NCBI GenBank assembly: GCA_006218045.1
Contig: VBWB01000011.1
Coordinates: 1 to 64,000, forward strand
Reading direction: 5' to 3'
Length of the DNA: 64,000 nt
Origin: Stygiobacter sp.
Lineage (GTDB): Bacteria > Pseudomonadota > Alphaproteobacteria > Rhodospirillales > Magnetospirillaceae
Positions 42,940 through 51,886 of the stretch are shown here, one piece after another. The notes below the pieces were generated by a model. That model was not told the DNA's origin. It searched no databases and was given only the letters and a program-made list of their open reading frames with translations. The translations under genes were made by a program, and so were the position numbers. Numbering within the stretch: the stretch's first letter is position 1; the number at the start of each line of letters is the position of its first letter.

Positions 42940-44691
42940 TCACAGCCCCAATCCCCGTTTCCGGCCGAATCCCCAGTCGACGCCGCCATCACCCCGCATG
43001 ATCCCGGAGACATGGCGGCCAAGCTGCTTCTCCAGTGACTGCGACCAGGGCACGAGTTGGAAGCCGAGGCCGTCGTCGATCATGGCGAAGCGGCCGGAGG
43101 CGAGCAGGAAACGCTGGCGGTAGGTCCCGGCGACGTATTCGCCACTGCCTGGGGAATGGAACGGCAGTCCCGTCTCGGCGGCGAGCTTTTGCCCCAGCGC
43201 CTCCACCTCCTGGCGGCGCAGGGTGCCGATCAGGTTGCGGGCGTACACCATGCCGCGGGCCTGCCGCTCGGCGAGACCCCGTTCGATCAGATGCTCGGCC
43301 CGCCGTTCCATCGCTTCGTGCACCTTGGCGCCGAAGCCGGTTTCGCCCAAGGCCACCGGCTCACGGGCGATGATCTGGCGGTCGAGCCAGGTGGCGCCCG
43401 TCGCCGTCACCTGGGCGTCGATGGACAGGTCGGAACGAACGGCCAGGGCCACCCGGCGGCGGCCTTGCGCGTCATCGAATTTGCGCAACTCGACGATCGA
43501 TCCCGGCGCGCTGTCGCCGGCGGCATCGAGGTCGGGCAGGCGGATATGGTGGGTGCGGCCGTCGATGCCATCGATCACGGCATAGGCCGTGCCCCTCAGT
43601 TCGTCGTCGAGGCCGCGATCGACCAGCCGACCGATGACCGGATCGTCCAGGCTCTCGCCGGCCAACACGTAGCTGGCGGTGCCGCGTTCGATGCCCCGTT
43701 CGATGCCCCGTTCGGCCAGACCGTGGTGGATGCGTTTGATGATATCGCCGCGTTCGCCCAGCTCGCGCAGGGTGGTCTCGGCTGCCTCGTCCATCATCCA
43801 TTGCCCGGCGCCGATCTGGTGGGCGAGACCGAGGGATTCCAGATGGCGCAGACGCCCGACCTTCAGCGCGTGGAATTCATCGGGCTGCTGTCCGGGGATG
43901 GGCGCCACATCGATGACGCCGTGACGGTCGGCATCGCGGACGAGTTGGCGGTCGAGCTGGGTCCAGTGTTCCGCCTCGACCTGCCGCTCCAGCGCGTGAC
44001 GGATGTCGAGGTCGGTGCGCGGCCCAAGTTCCTGGGTCACCAGGTCCTGGGCGCGTGCCCGCAGGCCGTCCTTGATATAATCGCGGGCGATGACCAGGTC
44101 GCGGCCATCGCCGGCAACACCACGCACGATGATGTGGACGTGCGGATGCCGGGTGTTCCAGTGATCGACGGCGACCCAATCGAGCCTGGTGTCGAGATCC
44201 CTCTCCATCTGCTCCACCAAGTCGCGGGCGAAGCCCTTGAGGTCGGCGAGATCAGCGGCGTCCTCGGGCGAGACGATGAAGCGGAAATGATGCCGGTCGC
44301 CCCGGCAGCGTTCGGCGAAGTCCTTGGGATCGGCGCTCTCGGTGTCCGGGCCGAACAGCCGGGCTTTTTCCCCGTCCCGGGTGACACCCTCGCGGCGCAG
44401 ATAGCCGAGATGGGTGGTCAGCGGAGCCGATCGTGCCGAATGGCGGACCACCCGCGCTTTCACGGTGACCAGACGCGAGCGGCTGGTCAGCAGGCGATTG
44501 GCACGGATTCCGGCGACACGCCCGCGCCCGAAATGCGAGGCGCGCGGTGGGGTGATGGCGCCGCTCCGCGAGATGCCGCCGCCCGCCCGCTGGGTGGCGG
44601 CGAGCACCTGGGCAATGAACGGCTTGGTCCGTTGGCTCTTGGACGAGCGGATGCGGCCAAGCCTGACCTGGAAGTCATCGTCCTGAGCCAT
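42940..44691 (-). CDS. VirD2/TraI-like relaxase (DUF3363)
   Basis: A 583-residue relaxase that nicks oriT and leads the strand into the recipient. The metal-binding HxHxH is present in HWNTRHPHVHIIVRG at about residue 165. A C-terminal DUF3363 region follows, with repeated RGIERGIERG at about 330. Start ATG 44691 is placed four bases after GGAGG; a second ATG three bases before is possible. It converges on the toxin gene. The 243 bases upstream to the transglycosylase gene are lower in GC and could hold oriT, but I see no decisive repeat. Confidence 0.93.
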   Translation of the reverse strand: MAQDDDFQVRLGRIRSSKSQRTKPFIAQVLAATQRAGGGISRSGAITPPRASHFGRGRVAGIRANRLLTSRSRLVTVKARVVRHSARSAPLTTHLGYLRREGVTRDGEKARLFGPDTESADPKDFAERCRGDRHHFRFIVSPEDAADLADLKGFARDLVEQMERDLDTRLDWVAVDHWNTRHPHVHIIVRGVAGDGRDLVIARDYIKDGLRARAQDLVTQELGPRTDLDIRHALERQVEAEHWTQLDRQLVRDADRHGVIDVAPIPGQQPDEFHALKVGRLRHLESLGLAHQIGAGQWMMDEAAETTLRELGERGDIIKRIHHGLAERGIERGIERGTASYVLAGESLDDPVIGRLVDRGLDDELRGTAYAVIDGIDGRTHHIRLPDLDAAGDSAPGSIVELRKFDDAQGRRRVALAVRSDLSIDAQVTATGATWLDRQIIAREPVALGETGFGAKVHEAMERRAEHLIERGLAERQARGMVYARNLIGTLRRQEVEALGQKLAAETGLPFHSPGSGEYVAGTYRQRFLLASGRFAMIDDGLGFQLVPWSQSLEKQLGRHVSGIMRGDGGVDWGFGRKRGLGL

Positions 44692-44934
44692 CATGCCTCC
44701 CGGCAATGTCCTGAAATCGCAGTCGAAACAAAGCCCTGTCCATTTTTCGCACATTGCCCCACGAGAGCGCACATTGGACGCACGGAGAGAAAATACAACA
44801 AAATCAAACTCCCAACCGCGGCGCACATTGCGCCCTTTTATCTTGCCTTCGTGCGGTTGTGGGGGGACGGCATACCCGCTGGAGCGCAGGTCTTTCGCCG
44901 GTTTTCGCCGAGCAACGACGGAATGCGCCGCCGG

Positions 44935-45645
44935 TCATGGCTTGTGCTCCGAGAAGGCACGGCGGGCGAACAGCCAGTCGGCCTGCGGGAGCATTGCCGA
45001 AAGGCTGTCGGGGCGATGAACCGACGACGGAATTGGATCGGCGCTCGCGGTGCGGACGACGAACAGCGGTGACGCGCTCCATGACCTGCCGGCGGCGAGA
45101 GTGACTGCACCACCAGCGTGCTGGCCCTCGATCATCGGCGCGAGCACGGTGAGGTATATCCGCGTCTCGGGGAGCAGCGGCCGGCCGGTCGCCAGATGGT
45201 CCTCGTAGCGCGCTGGACCAGCATTGTAGGCGGCGAGGAAGCCGGGCGAGCCGTAACGAGTGTGCAGATCGCCCAGGTACGCGGTGCCGGCCAGGATGTT
45301 GGCGCGCGGATCGAACGGATCGTCGCCGAGGTCCAGCCGGTCGCGCATCGCCGCCCAGGTGGCCGGCATGAGCTGCATCAGTCCCATGGCGCCTTTCGGC
45401 GACAGGGCGTGCGGATCGCCGGCACTTTCGGCGGCGATGACCGTCTCGATCCAAATCGCCGGAACGCCGAAACGCCGTGCCGCTTCCGCCGTGAAAGCCG
45501 CGAACGGCCCGTTCGCAGCTATGTGCTCGGATGGCACGACGACGGGTGGCGATTGCGCCATCGCGCTGCCGCCGTACGACAGGCCGACGGCCAGCACGAC
45601 AGCACCCAGAAAGACCCTTCGTCTGCTTGTCGCCCATCCTGCCAT
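44935..45645 (-). CDS. Lytic transglycosylase of the transfer system
   Basis: A 236-residue periplasmic SLT-type muramidase (VirB1-like). Leader at residues 1-30 (SRRRVFLGAVVLAVG..., ending SAMA), catalytic Glu in IAAESAGDPHALS, GAMGLMQLMPATW and AYNAGPARY. It opens peptidoglycan for the channel. ATG 45645 is chosen because it begins the leader; the frame is open back to 45843 but the extra 66 residues look non-coding and contain a GGCCTTCGGCC hairpin. Confidence 0.9.
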   Translation of the reverse strand: MAGWATSRRRVFLGAVVLAVGLSYGGSAMAQSPPVVVPSEHIAANGPFAAFTAEAARRFGVPAIWIETVIAAESAGDPHALSPKGAMGLMQLMPATWAAMRDRLDLGDDPFDPRANILAGTAYLGDLHTRYGSPGFLAAYNAGPARYEDHLATGRPLLPETRIYLTVLAPMIEGQHAGGAVTLAAGRSWSASPLFVVRTASADPIPSSVHRPDSLSAMLPQADWLFARRAFSEHKP

Positions 45646-45847
45646 CGTGCTCGCGGCCGTCAAGGGCTTGTCCTCGGGACAGGCCTTCGGCCTGTACCCG
45701 GGGGGCAAGGCGCCATGGCGCCGGCCTGTCGGCCGCCCCGGACCGCCGCTGCGCGCGACGGCGGTTCGGAAAGCGAGCGGGACGAAGGGATGAGGCGGTT
45801 CTTCCGCGAACAAAGGGATGGCCAGGGGCGTGCTCGCTTCCATCGCG

Positions 45848-46186
45848 TCACCGCTTGTCGTCGCGCTTGGCCGGACGGGTCCACAGCAGGGCGAAGGCCT
45901 TGCCCTTGGTGTCCGACTGGAACAGGTTGGCGCGCAGGGGCTGGGCCAAAGCGGGATCGTCGATCAGCAGGGCGACGTAATCGCCGGCCCGTTCCCCGGT
46001 GCGCTTCCAGCCCGCGCTGACCTCCGGCCCGGTGGCGTCGGCGCCGAGATGGATGCGGTAGTCGGGCGCGTTCTCGGTGTCGGCATGGTCGGCGGGCACC
46101 AGGGTCAGTTCGATGTCGAGGGTGAGCGTGCGCAGATGGCCGGTATAGCCTTCCGCCGTGCGGGTGAAATTGCCGATGTGAGCCAT
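45848..46186 (-). CDS. DUF736 protein 1
   Basis: A 112-residue protein of DUF736, small beta-rich proteins common on alphaproteobacterial plasmids and conjugative elements. Opening MAHIGNFTRTAEGYTGHLRTL. ATG 46186 follows GGAG with normal spacing. A second DUF736 gene lies at 51887. Function unknown. Confidence 0.85.
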   Translation of the reverse strand: MAHIGNFTRTAEGYTGHLRTLTLDIELTLVPADHADTENAPDYRIHLGADATGPEVSAGWKRTGERAGDYVALLIDDPALAQPLRANLFQSDTKGKAFALLWTRPAKRDDKR

Positions 46187-46216
46187 GATCGTCTCCATAG
46201 GTTGGGGGAAAAAATG

Positions 46217-46720
46217 TCAGTCGGGGAGCCAGAGCGGGGTGGCCCGGCCGATGACCGAGCTGACGGGCAACGGGCCGAAATAGCGGCCGTCCAGGCTGTC
46301 GGGATGGCGGTTGAGCAGGAGGATCTCGCCATCCTCAAGAATGCGGCAGCCGCTCCAGACCGGCAGGTCGCGGCCCCGGCTGTCGCGCTCGCGCGCCGCC
46401 GCGACGGCAATGCCGTCGATGGTGACGGTGCGGCCGGTGCGGCAGACACTCTGTCCCGCCACTGCTGCCACCTGCTTCAGCAGCGGCACGCCCATGGGCA
46501 AATATCCGCCTTCGGCGAGGAAGCGGGCGAGCGCTTCCGGCGGCCAGGTCGCCACCAGGTCGCCGACATGCAGGGCGCGCACCGGCTGCACGGCGTAGAA
46601 TCCGACCGGCGTGCTGGCGGTGGCGTTCCACAGCAGCCGTGGCGCGGGATGGGCAAAGGACGAAGCGCCGATGGCCAGCGCCGCGGCAGAGGTGGCCACC
46701 ACCCAGCCGAAGCGCGTCAT
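46217..46720 (-). CDS. traF: TraF conjugative peptidase (S26 family)
   Basis: A 167-residue membrane peptidase related to signal peptidase I. The N-terminal helix is about residues 8-25; the catalytic serine is in NATASTPVGFY and the lysine in GVPLLKQVAAVAG. In RP4-type systems TraF processes and cyclises TrbC pilin. ATG 46720 overlaps the DUF2840 stop. Confidence 0.9.
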   Translation of the reverse strand: MTRFGWVVATSAAALAIGASSFAHPAPRLLWNATASTPVGFYAVQPVRALHVGDLVATWPPEALARFLAEGGYLPMGVPLLKQVAAVAGQSVCRTGRTVTIDGIAVAAARERDSRGRDLPVWSGCRILEDGEILLLNRHPDSLDGRYFGPLPVSSVIGRATPLWLPD

Positions 46721-47226
46721 GACCGCACCTGCCGACGCGTGAGCCATGCCTGGTGGCGCTCGTTTGTGTAGAGGCGGGGTTGGTGGCCGACGGTCAGGCG
46801 GGTGTGGACATGCCGCCAGTGGTCCGGGGCGGCGTCGGCGGGATCAATGCCGATTGTCTCCACCGCGTCGATGGCCTGCAACACCTTCTCGACCTTGGGC
46901 CAGCCGTGGATGTGCAACAGGATGTCGCCGCCGGGCCGCACGAAGGGCAGCGTCGTGTACGCCGCGCCCGGTACGACAGCGTACACGATGTCGATGTGCG
47001 AACTGACGGTGCCGTAATCGTTGGCGGACCAGCGGACGAAAGCGAAGACGCCGCCCGGCGCAAAGCCGACGACACGGCGGCGACGGTCGAGGATGGTGTC
47101 CTCGACCACGCGGCCGAAGCGGATCCAGTTCTCGATCTGCTTTTCGACCCAGGTCAGTTCGACGCGGGTCAGGCTGGCCGGGTGTGGACGCCCGGAGGGC
47201 CGGGCGGGCGGGGCGATGCTGGTCAT
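46717..47226 (-). CDS. DUF2840 protein
   Basis: A 169-residue protein of DUF2840, regularly found between parA and traF in such elements. Features are LTWVEKQIENWIRFGR and FAFVRWSANDYGT. Coupled by ATGA overlaps to the RHH gene upstream and traF downstream. No function is known. Confidence 0.85.
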   Translation of the reverse strand: MTSIAPPARPSGRPHPASLTRVELTWVEKQIENWIRFGRVVEDTILDRRRRVVGFAPGGVFAFVRWSANDYGTVSSHIDIVYAVVPGAAYTTLPFVRPGGDILLHIHGWPKVEKVLQAIDAVETIGIDPADAAPDHWRHVHTRLTVGHQPRLYTNERHQAWLTRRQVRS

Positions 47227-47468
47227 GGGGCCTCTCCTGTGCCGTCGGGGAATTCACGGGCCAGCAGCGCACGCAGCATGTCGGCGACGGTCTGCCCGCG
47301 CCGGAAGGCGGCGACCTTGATCCGCCCGCGCAGCGCCGGCGTGACGTCGATGGTCAGACGGGCGGTGAAGATGCCGGCCGGTCGGGATGGGGTGTCGGGG
47401 GTTCTGATCCAGCGCTCGGCGCCCCCCGGACGGGCGGTGAAGGCGCGTTTGGGTGGGTGTCCGGTCAT
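47223..47468 (-). CDS. Ribbon-helix-helix-like partner of ParA
   Basis: An 81-residue basic protein with a C-terminal ribbon-helix-helix-like core (FTARLTIDVTPALRGRIKVA, then RGQTVADMLRALL). It sits directly after parA with ATGA overlap, a place used by small centromere-binding proteins. Role as the DNA-binding half of the partition system is inference. Confidence 0.75.
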   Translation of the reverse strand: MTGHPPKRAFTARPGGAERWIRTPDTPSRPAGIFTARLTIDVTPALRGRIKVAAFRRGQTVADMLRALLAREFPDGTGEAP

Positions 47469-48103
47469 AGCGCGATCCTCGCCACTTCGGCGGCGAGGGC
47501 GGCGATCTCGCGGGCGGCGGCAGTGCTCCCGCCCATCTCGAACGCCAGGCGCCCGGTACGCGCGGCATCGGCGAAGACGACGCGCTGGCCGATGGTGGTG
47601 CGCAGGGCCGGCGGATCGTGCTCGGCCAGCGTTTCGGCGATGTCGCGGGCGATGACGGTGCGGGCTGTGCAACGGTTGAGCACGAAGCGGGCGTCGAGTC
47701 CGGGGCGGAAGACCCGCGCCTCGCCGAGCAGCGCCAGCATCTCGGCCGAGCCCCAGCCGTCGAACGGCGAAGGCTGGACCGGCAGCAGCACCATGTCGGC
47801 GGCCAGCAGCGCCGAGCGCATCAGCGCGGCGATGCGCGGCGGCCCGTCGATGACGACATGATCGACGTGGCCCGCCATCTCGGGGGCTTCCCGGTGCAGG
47901 GTGTCGCGGGCCAGGCCGACGATGCCGAACAGGCGCGGCAGGCCCTGGCGGGCGCGCTGCTGCGACCAGTCGAGGGCCGATCCCTGGGGATCGGCGTCGA
48001 TCAGCATGACGCGCTTGCCCTGCCGGGCCCAGGCTCCGGCGAGGTGCAAGGCGAGGGTGGTCTTGCCGGTGCCGCCCTTCTGGTTGAGCAGGGCGACGAT
48101 CAT
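47465..48103 (-). CDS. parA: ParA-type partition ATPase
   Basis: A 212-residue ParA/Soj ATPase: deviant Walker A KGGTGKTTLALHL, the DADPQGSALDW strand and the VVIDGPPR Walker B. Short, lacking an N-terminal HTH, as in type Ib. ATG 48103 has GGGGAG upstream. It would stabilise the excised circular form of the element. Confidence 0.93.
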   Translation of the reverse strand: MIVALLNQKGGTGKTTLALHLAGAWARQGKRVMLIDADPQGSALDWSQQRARQGLPRLFGIVGLARDTLHREAPEMAGHVDHVVIDGPPRIAALMRSALLAADMVLLPVQPSPFDGWGSAEMLALLGEARVFRPGLDARFVLNRCTARTVIARDIAETLAEHDPPALRTTIGQRVVFADAARTGRLAFEMGGSTAAAREIAALAAEVARIAL

Positions 48104-48369
48104 GGCCGACTCCCCGTATGACGCGGACGAAGGCAGAACGATGGCGCGGATTCGGGCAGAGGGCAGAACGCCGGGTTCGCGTGCCGGACGGTGGCCGTTT
48201 CTTCCGTGGGAAGGGCGCCGATGGATTCCTGACTGGGGATGTTCGGAGAGAGCGGGGCCGGGCTTTTTGACCAATGGGTTACAGCTCGTTCCGCCTCCTG
48301 ATGACACCGGGCGCGGGTTCCCGATGGTGCTGGAAGCCGGGTTTTTAATAGGACGGGCGGATTCATGGC

Positions 48370-48404
48370 TTATCCCCAGGCTTATGCACGAAAATGGTGG
48401 ATAA
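48370..48404. other. Cluster of DnaA-box-like motifs in parA-alpA gap
   Basis: The 351-base gap between parA and the AlpA-like gene holds no gene I can support. It does contain three nonamers close to TTATNCACA: TTATCCCCA (48370), TTATGCACG (48382) and, on the minus strand, TTATCCACC (48396-48404). Each departs from consensus by one or two bases. This is where related elements place a replication initiator, which is missing here, so it may be an origin remnant. Confidence 0.45.
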
Positions 48405-48454
48405 CTTCCGGGAGGTGGGGCTGCCGACGTGACACGGTGGGCAGCCATGGGGGC

Positions 48455-48694
48455 TCAGCGCGCCCGTCCGGCCAGGCGGGCGGTGTCGTAATGCGGGTCC
48501 GAGGTCGAGCGGCAGGCCGATTGTTCGGCCCAGGCTTCCAGGTCATCGATGGCGTAGACGACGCGCCCGCCCAGTTTGCGGAAGACCGGGCCGGTGCCGT
48601 GGCAGCGGTACTTCTCCAGGGTGCGGGCCGACAGGCTGAGCAGCTTGGCGGCCTCGTGGGTGCGGACATAGCGCGTCGCGGTTTCCATGGGCAT
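48455..48694 (-). CDS. AlpA/excisionase-like helix-turn-helix protein
   Basis: A 79-residue MerR/AlpA-type HTH (YVRTHEAAKLLSLSARTLEKY). ATG 48694 has GGAGG six bases upstream. Such genes follow parA/repA in related elements and may act in excision or plasmid-like control. Confidence 0.85.
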   Translation of the reverse strand: MPMETATRYVRTHEAAKLLSLSARTLEKYRCHGTGPVFRKLGGRVVYAIDDLEAWAEQSACRSTSDPHYDTARLAGRAR

Positions 48695-48830
48695 CGTATG
48701 CCTCCGTGTGGGTCCAGGGCGCCGCCGATCGCAGGCGGCGTGACGGGATCACGGTGGCGAAGAATCGGGGCGTGGGAGGAGGACGAAGATTCGGGAGAGA
48801 TCCGTGTCCCCCCTGATGCGATCGGCGGTG

Positions 48831-49608
48831 TCAGCCGCCGCGCAGCAGCTTGCGATACCCGCCGTTCATCAACCCCTGGGCGTCGCGGATCAGGCGGTTG
48901 GCTTTACGACGCGTCGCCGAGCTTTTCCATTCGATGGCCGGCAGGGCCTGTGCCTCGGCATCGAGGAGAGCGGCGGCGATCTCGCGTGGGCCGGCGCCGG
49001 CGAAACGGAAGTCGAGCGTGTGGAGAAGCTGGATCAGCCGGGCCCTCCGTTGCGGCGTCAGCTCCAGGGCGCGCGGCAAGGGGCCTGCGGGGCGGCCGCG
49101 CAGTCGGCGGTAGAGGCGGGTCACGGCCTCGATGCGCAGATCGAAGACGGCATCGAGCGGAAGGATCGCCGCCAGGCCCCGACCGGGCTGGGCCTGGGCG
49201 AGACACAGATAGTGGTCGCCTCCGCTGTCGGCGAGAACCAAATGGTGGCTGGAGGCGTCCCGCCACTCGACGGCGAATGGACCCAAGGTGGAAAGGTCGA
49301 TGTGTCGTGCGCCGTCGAAGCCTTCCGGCGTCGGAACCAGAATTACCGTGCTGGGAAAGACCTCCGGGCGCCAGAGCGGGATATCGTGTCCGTCCGGATC
49401 AGGGGCAAAAGCACAGCCCCCAGCGGCGCGCCAGTTCGGCCTGGGCATCGTGAGCGTCGAGAGTGCCCTGGGCGACCCGGTGCCGGGTCTGGGACCAGTC
49501 GCTACGGTAGTTCGGATTGCGCCGCAGGAACTCGAAAGCGAAGCCTGGGCGATCCAATCGGTTCAATCGGTCCTGCACCGATTCCGAACGCCAAAAAGGG
49601 GTCGGCAT
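48831..49608 (-). pseudogene. DUF6499-DUF2285 regulator-like protein, frameshifted
   Basis: The N-terminal frame from ATG 49608 (GGAGG upstream) gives FAFEFLRRNPNYRSDW and stops after RRWGLCFCP. The second frame gives the continuation FAPDPDGHDIPLWRPEVF and a DUF2285 domain ending GGYRKLLRGG. Removing one base from the four-T run at 49407-49410 joins them into one standard protein of about 258 residues. These proteins are frequent on alphaproteobacterial elements; the function is not established. Either real inactivation or a homopolymer error. Confidence 0.82.
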
Positions 49609-49750
49609 CGAACATCCTCCGTAACGGGTGGGGGCCTGTAGCCCGAAAGCGGAGTGCTCAACGTTTCACGAGTTCAACCAAAGCGATAGACTGCGGCTCT
49701 GTATCGGGTTGAGTTGAAGGATGTGCTGTCCTTAAGGATTGCCCTATGCC

Positions 49751-50014
49751 CTATTGCAGGCGGGGCTCCACCAGATAGCGATAGCCGATTTCGGTCATCC
49801 AGCGTGCCCGTGCCAGATGGCTGTCATGGATGGTCCTGGCCCGTTCGGGATCTCGGTCGGGGTCGAGGCCGAAGATGACGGCGACCACGTCCCGCCAATC
49901 GGCCCCCTCGGAATCGGCATCCAACAGCCTGATATAGGTTGCCAAATGGCGCTCGTCATAGGACGTGATGCGGAGGCCGTCCGGCGGACGGTCTTCAAAG
50001 TCTGGCCCGGTCAT
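49751..50014 (-). CDS. Small DUF2285-like protein
   Basis: An 87-residue helical protein with the pattern YDERHLATYIRLLDADSEGADWRDV and a C-terminus resembling that of DUF2285 proteins (RARWMTEIGYRYL). Likely DNA-binding; function unknown. It runs the same way as the frameshifted DUF2285 gene. Confidence 0.7.
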   Translation of the reverse strand: MTGPDFEDRPPDGLRITSYDERHLATYIRLLDADSEGADWRDVVAVIFGLDPDRDPERARTIHDSHLARARWMTEIGYRYLVEPRLQ

Positions 50015-50232
50015 CCCGCTTCTTCCCCAAGGGTCATTCCGTCAAATTCTATCACGCATCCTGTTCAGCGATAGGGCAATTGCGCATCTTTTTGGTGATG
50101 CATCGAAGGCATCACGTCTATCGCCGATGTGGGTAACCTGGGGAAGTTCCGGTGGTCGCCTCAAGTAGCGGACTGCATTTTGTAGAGAATACTCCGTGGT
50201 TGAATACTCATCAATCGGGCGCCCTTTCGAGC

Positions 50233-50481
50233 ATGGAAATTCGAGAGGTGCTGGCCCGGAATCTGCGCATCTGCCGACAGGAGCGCGGCCTGTCGCAGGA
50301 GGAGCTTGCCCACCGGGCGGGGATCGACCGCACTTATATCAGCGCCCTGGAGCGGTGCGTCTATGCCGCCAGCATCGACGTGGTGGGGCAACTGGCGGAA
50401 GCGTTGGGCGTCGAACCGTCCGACTTGCTGCGCAAAGGGCCGCCGCCCGGTCGCTCCGTCTCGACGGGCGATGCGGATTAG
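50233..50481 (+). CDS. XRE-family transcription regulator
   Basis: An 82-residue Cro/CI-type HTH protein (LSQEELAHRAGIDRTYISALER). Compact, without a sensor domain. ATG 50233 is chosen as it begins the domain; the upstream frame has no ribosome site. Probably a housekeeping regulator of the element, divergent from the DUF2285 genes. Confidence 0.85.
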   Translation: MEIREVLARNLRICRQERGLSQEELAHRAGIDRTYISALERCVYAASIDVVGQLAEALGVEPSDLLRKGPPPGRSVSTGDAD

Positions 50482-50578
50482 GCTGCGCAAGGGATCTGCG
50501 GAGACCCTGAAAGGGGCTTCGCGGAGCCGGGGTCCCCGGTGGAGGTGAGTTCGGCCCGGCCTTGCCGGATGCGCCCGG

Positions 50579-50992
50579 CTATCGCGTCCGGTTGATTCCG
50601 GTCAGATTTTTGCGGCGAGCGATGAAGGCGCGGACGAGGGGCAGGAAGAAGGCCTTGCTGAAGCGTCCGATCGGCGGGTCCGGTTCCAGATAGAAGGACT
50701 GGCCGACGATGTCGGTGTTGTATTCGTCGAGGATAATCCACAGGCGGAGGTCCGGATCGAGTCCGGCGCGGCGCTTCTCGATGGGCGGGATTTCGCAGGC
50801 GAAACGGGCCGGTTCCGGCTCCTTGGTGGTGATGGCGAACAGCAGCAGCAGGTCGCCATCGGGCCGGGACACCCGCACGCCGACCGCCACCGGCCGTTTT
50901 TTGCGCCCTTCCGTTTCGCCCCGCTGCGCCTCGCGGACCCACAGATAGGGATAGCGGATGACGCAGGCGGTCTGGATGTCGTCGTAGCTCAC
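50579..50992 (-). CDS. PemK/MazF-like toxin
   Basis: A 137-residue protein sharing the opening of the broken toxin at 42506 (VIRYPYLWVREAQRGETEGRKKRPVA). The arrangement of strands suits the CcdB/PemK fold of mRNA-cleaving toxins. It overlaps the antitoxin stop by four bases. Unlike the first copy its frame is whole, so this pair may be active. Confidence 0.75.
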   Translation of the reverse strand: MSYDDIQTACVIRYPYLWVREAQRGETEGRKKRPVAVGVRVSRPDGDLLLLFAITTKEPEPARFACEIPPIEKRRAGLDPDLRLWIILDEYNTDIVGQSFYLEPDPPIGRFSKAFFLPLVRAFIARRKNLTGINRTR

Positions 50993-51258
50993 GGCTGGCC
51001 GCTTTCCTCGGCCTCCGCGTAAGCGGCCACGGCGTCCTCGACCTCGGCGAGGAGGCTGTCCGGCATGGTCTCGAGCGTGCCTGCGATGCGCGTGTCGGCG
51101 CGATGGCGGAGGCGCTGGTAGTCCTCGACGGAGAGCAGGACCAGACGCGGCTTGTTGCGCTGGGTGATGGTGACGGGGTGGCGCAGGGCCTCGGCGATGA
51201 TGTCGCCGGACTTGCGCGACAGGTCGCTGGTGGAATAGGTGCCGGGGGTGTTCGGCAT
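50989..51258 (-). CDS. Phd/YefM-type antitoxin
   Basis: An 89-residue antitoxin (YSTSDLSRKSGDIIAEALRHP, VTITQRNKPRLVLLSVEDY) with an acidic tail. ATG 51258 follows AGGA. A perfect palindrome at 51275-51300 upstream is the expected autoregulatory operator. Confidence 0.85.
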   Translation of the reverse strand: MPNTPGTYSTSDLSRKSGDIIAEALRHPVTITQRNKPRLVLLSVEDYQRLRHRADTRIAGTLETMPDSLLAEVEDAVAAYAEAEESGQP

Positions 51259-51274
51259 GGTGTGTTCCTGCAAA

Positions 51275-51300
51275 TGCTGTAATTGCTGTATATTACAGCA
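51275..51300. promoter_or_regulatory. Toxin-antitoxin operator palindrome
   Basis: TGCTGTAAT-N8-ATTACAGCA, perfect nine-base arms, 17 bases before the antitoxin start. The spacer carries a third partial half-site (TGCTGTAT). Fits cooperative repression by the antitoxin-toxin complex. Confidence 0.75.
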
Positions 51301-51340
51301 TCGACAGCGTCGGATCAACGGCCACGGGCGGCCGGGGCCG

Positions 51341-51481
51341 CTATCGCGGCTCCCCGGCGGGACGGCGGGCGAGTTCGTCGCGGGCCGCCTCGATGTCGCG
51401 TTCGATCTGGTGCCGTTCCTTGCGGCTGATGCAGTTCTGGAGTTCGGCGCGCAGTTCCTCGATATGCTGTTCGAGCGTCAT
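51341..51481 (-). CDS. Small coiled-coil-like protein
   Basis: A 46-residue, highly charged helical peptide (MTLEQHIEELRAELQNCISRK...). ATG 51481 has GAGGAG six bases upstream. Small helical ORFs of this type occur beside plasmid genes; nothing more can be said. Confidence 0.6.
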   Translation of the reverse strand: MTLEQHIEELRAELQNCISRKERHQIERDIEAARDELARRPAGEPR

Positions 51482-51886
51482 CGTCATCTCCTCGACGGAA
51501 GTGAAAGATAGCGCCTGCCGCCATGCGGGATCGGGACGGGTCAAGGTTCGCCCTGGCGACCGGCACAGCCGGTGCGCGGAGGAGCCGATTTTGTTGCAGG
51601 GCAGCGGAAACAAAATTGGAGGGGCCGCACGACCTTGAGGCGTCATGACTCCGCATGGCACCCTGGGACGATCTGAGCAGACGGGGGTGTTTTTCGTGAT
51701 GACGCCTGCGGCGGCATCGCGCCCCTCCCCTGGGGGAGGGGTTGGGGTGGGGGACCTGCGGACAATCAAAACAGCCGAATCCGTTATCGGCGCCGGGTGG
51801 CCGATGGCGATGCGGAATTCCGCTCCGTGATGGTCTTGGCGGAAGGCCCCCGCCCGGACCGGCCGGGCAGGGCTTCATCGGAGGCA
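51482..51886. other. Intergenic region with a GC-rich palindrome
   Basis: About 400 bases without a supported gene. At 51722-51760 it contains CCCCTCCCCTGGGGGAGGGG followed by a G-rich TTGGGGTGGGGG run, a type of dispersed hairpin element common in proteobacterial intergenic DNA. Otherwise nothing is recognised. Confidence 0.5.

Noticed and set aside
43057-45072. Long plus-strand ORF (671 codons) opposite the relaxase
   Set aside because: A shadow of the relaxase gene, which has clear HxHxH and DUF3363 features; the antisense product has none.
45646-45843. 66-residue N-terminal extension of the transglycosylase
   Set aside because: Low-complexity, Pro/Arg-rich and containing a hairpin; the signal peptide begins at 45645.
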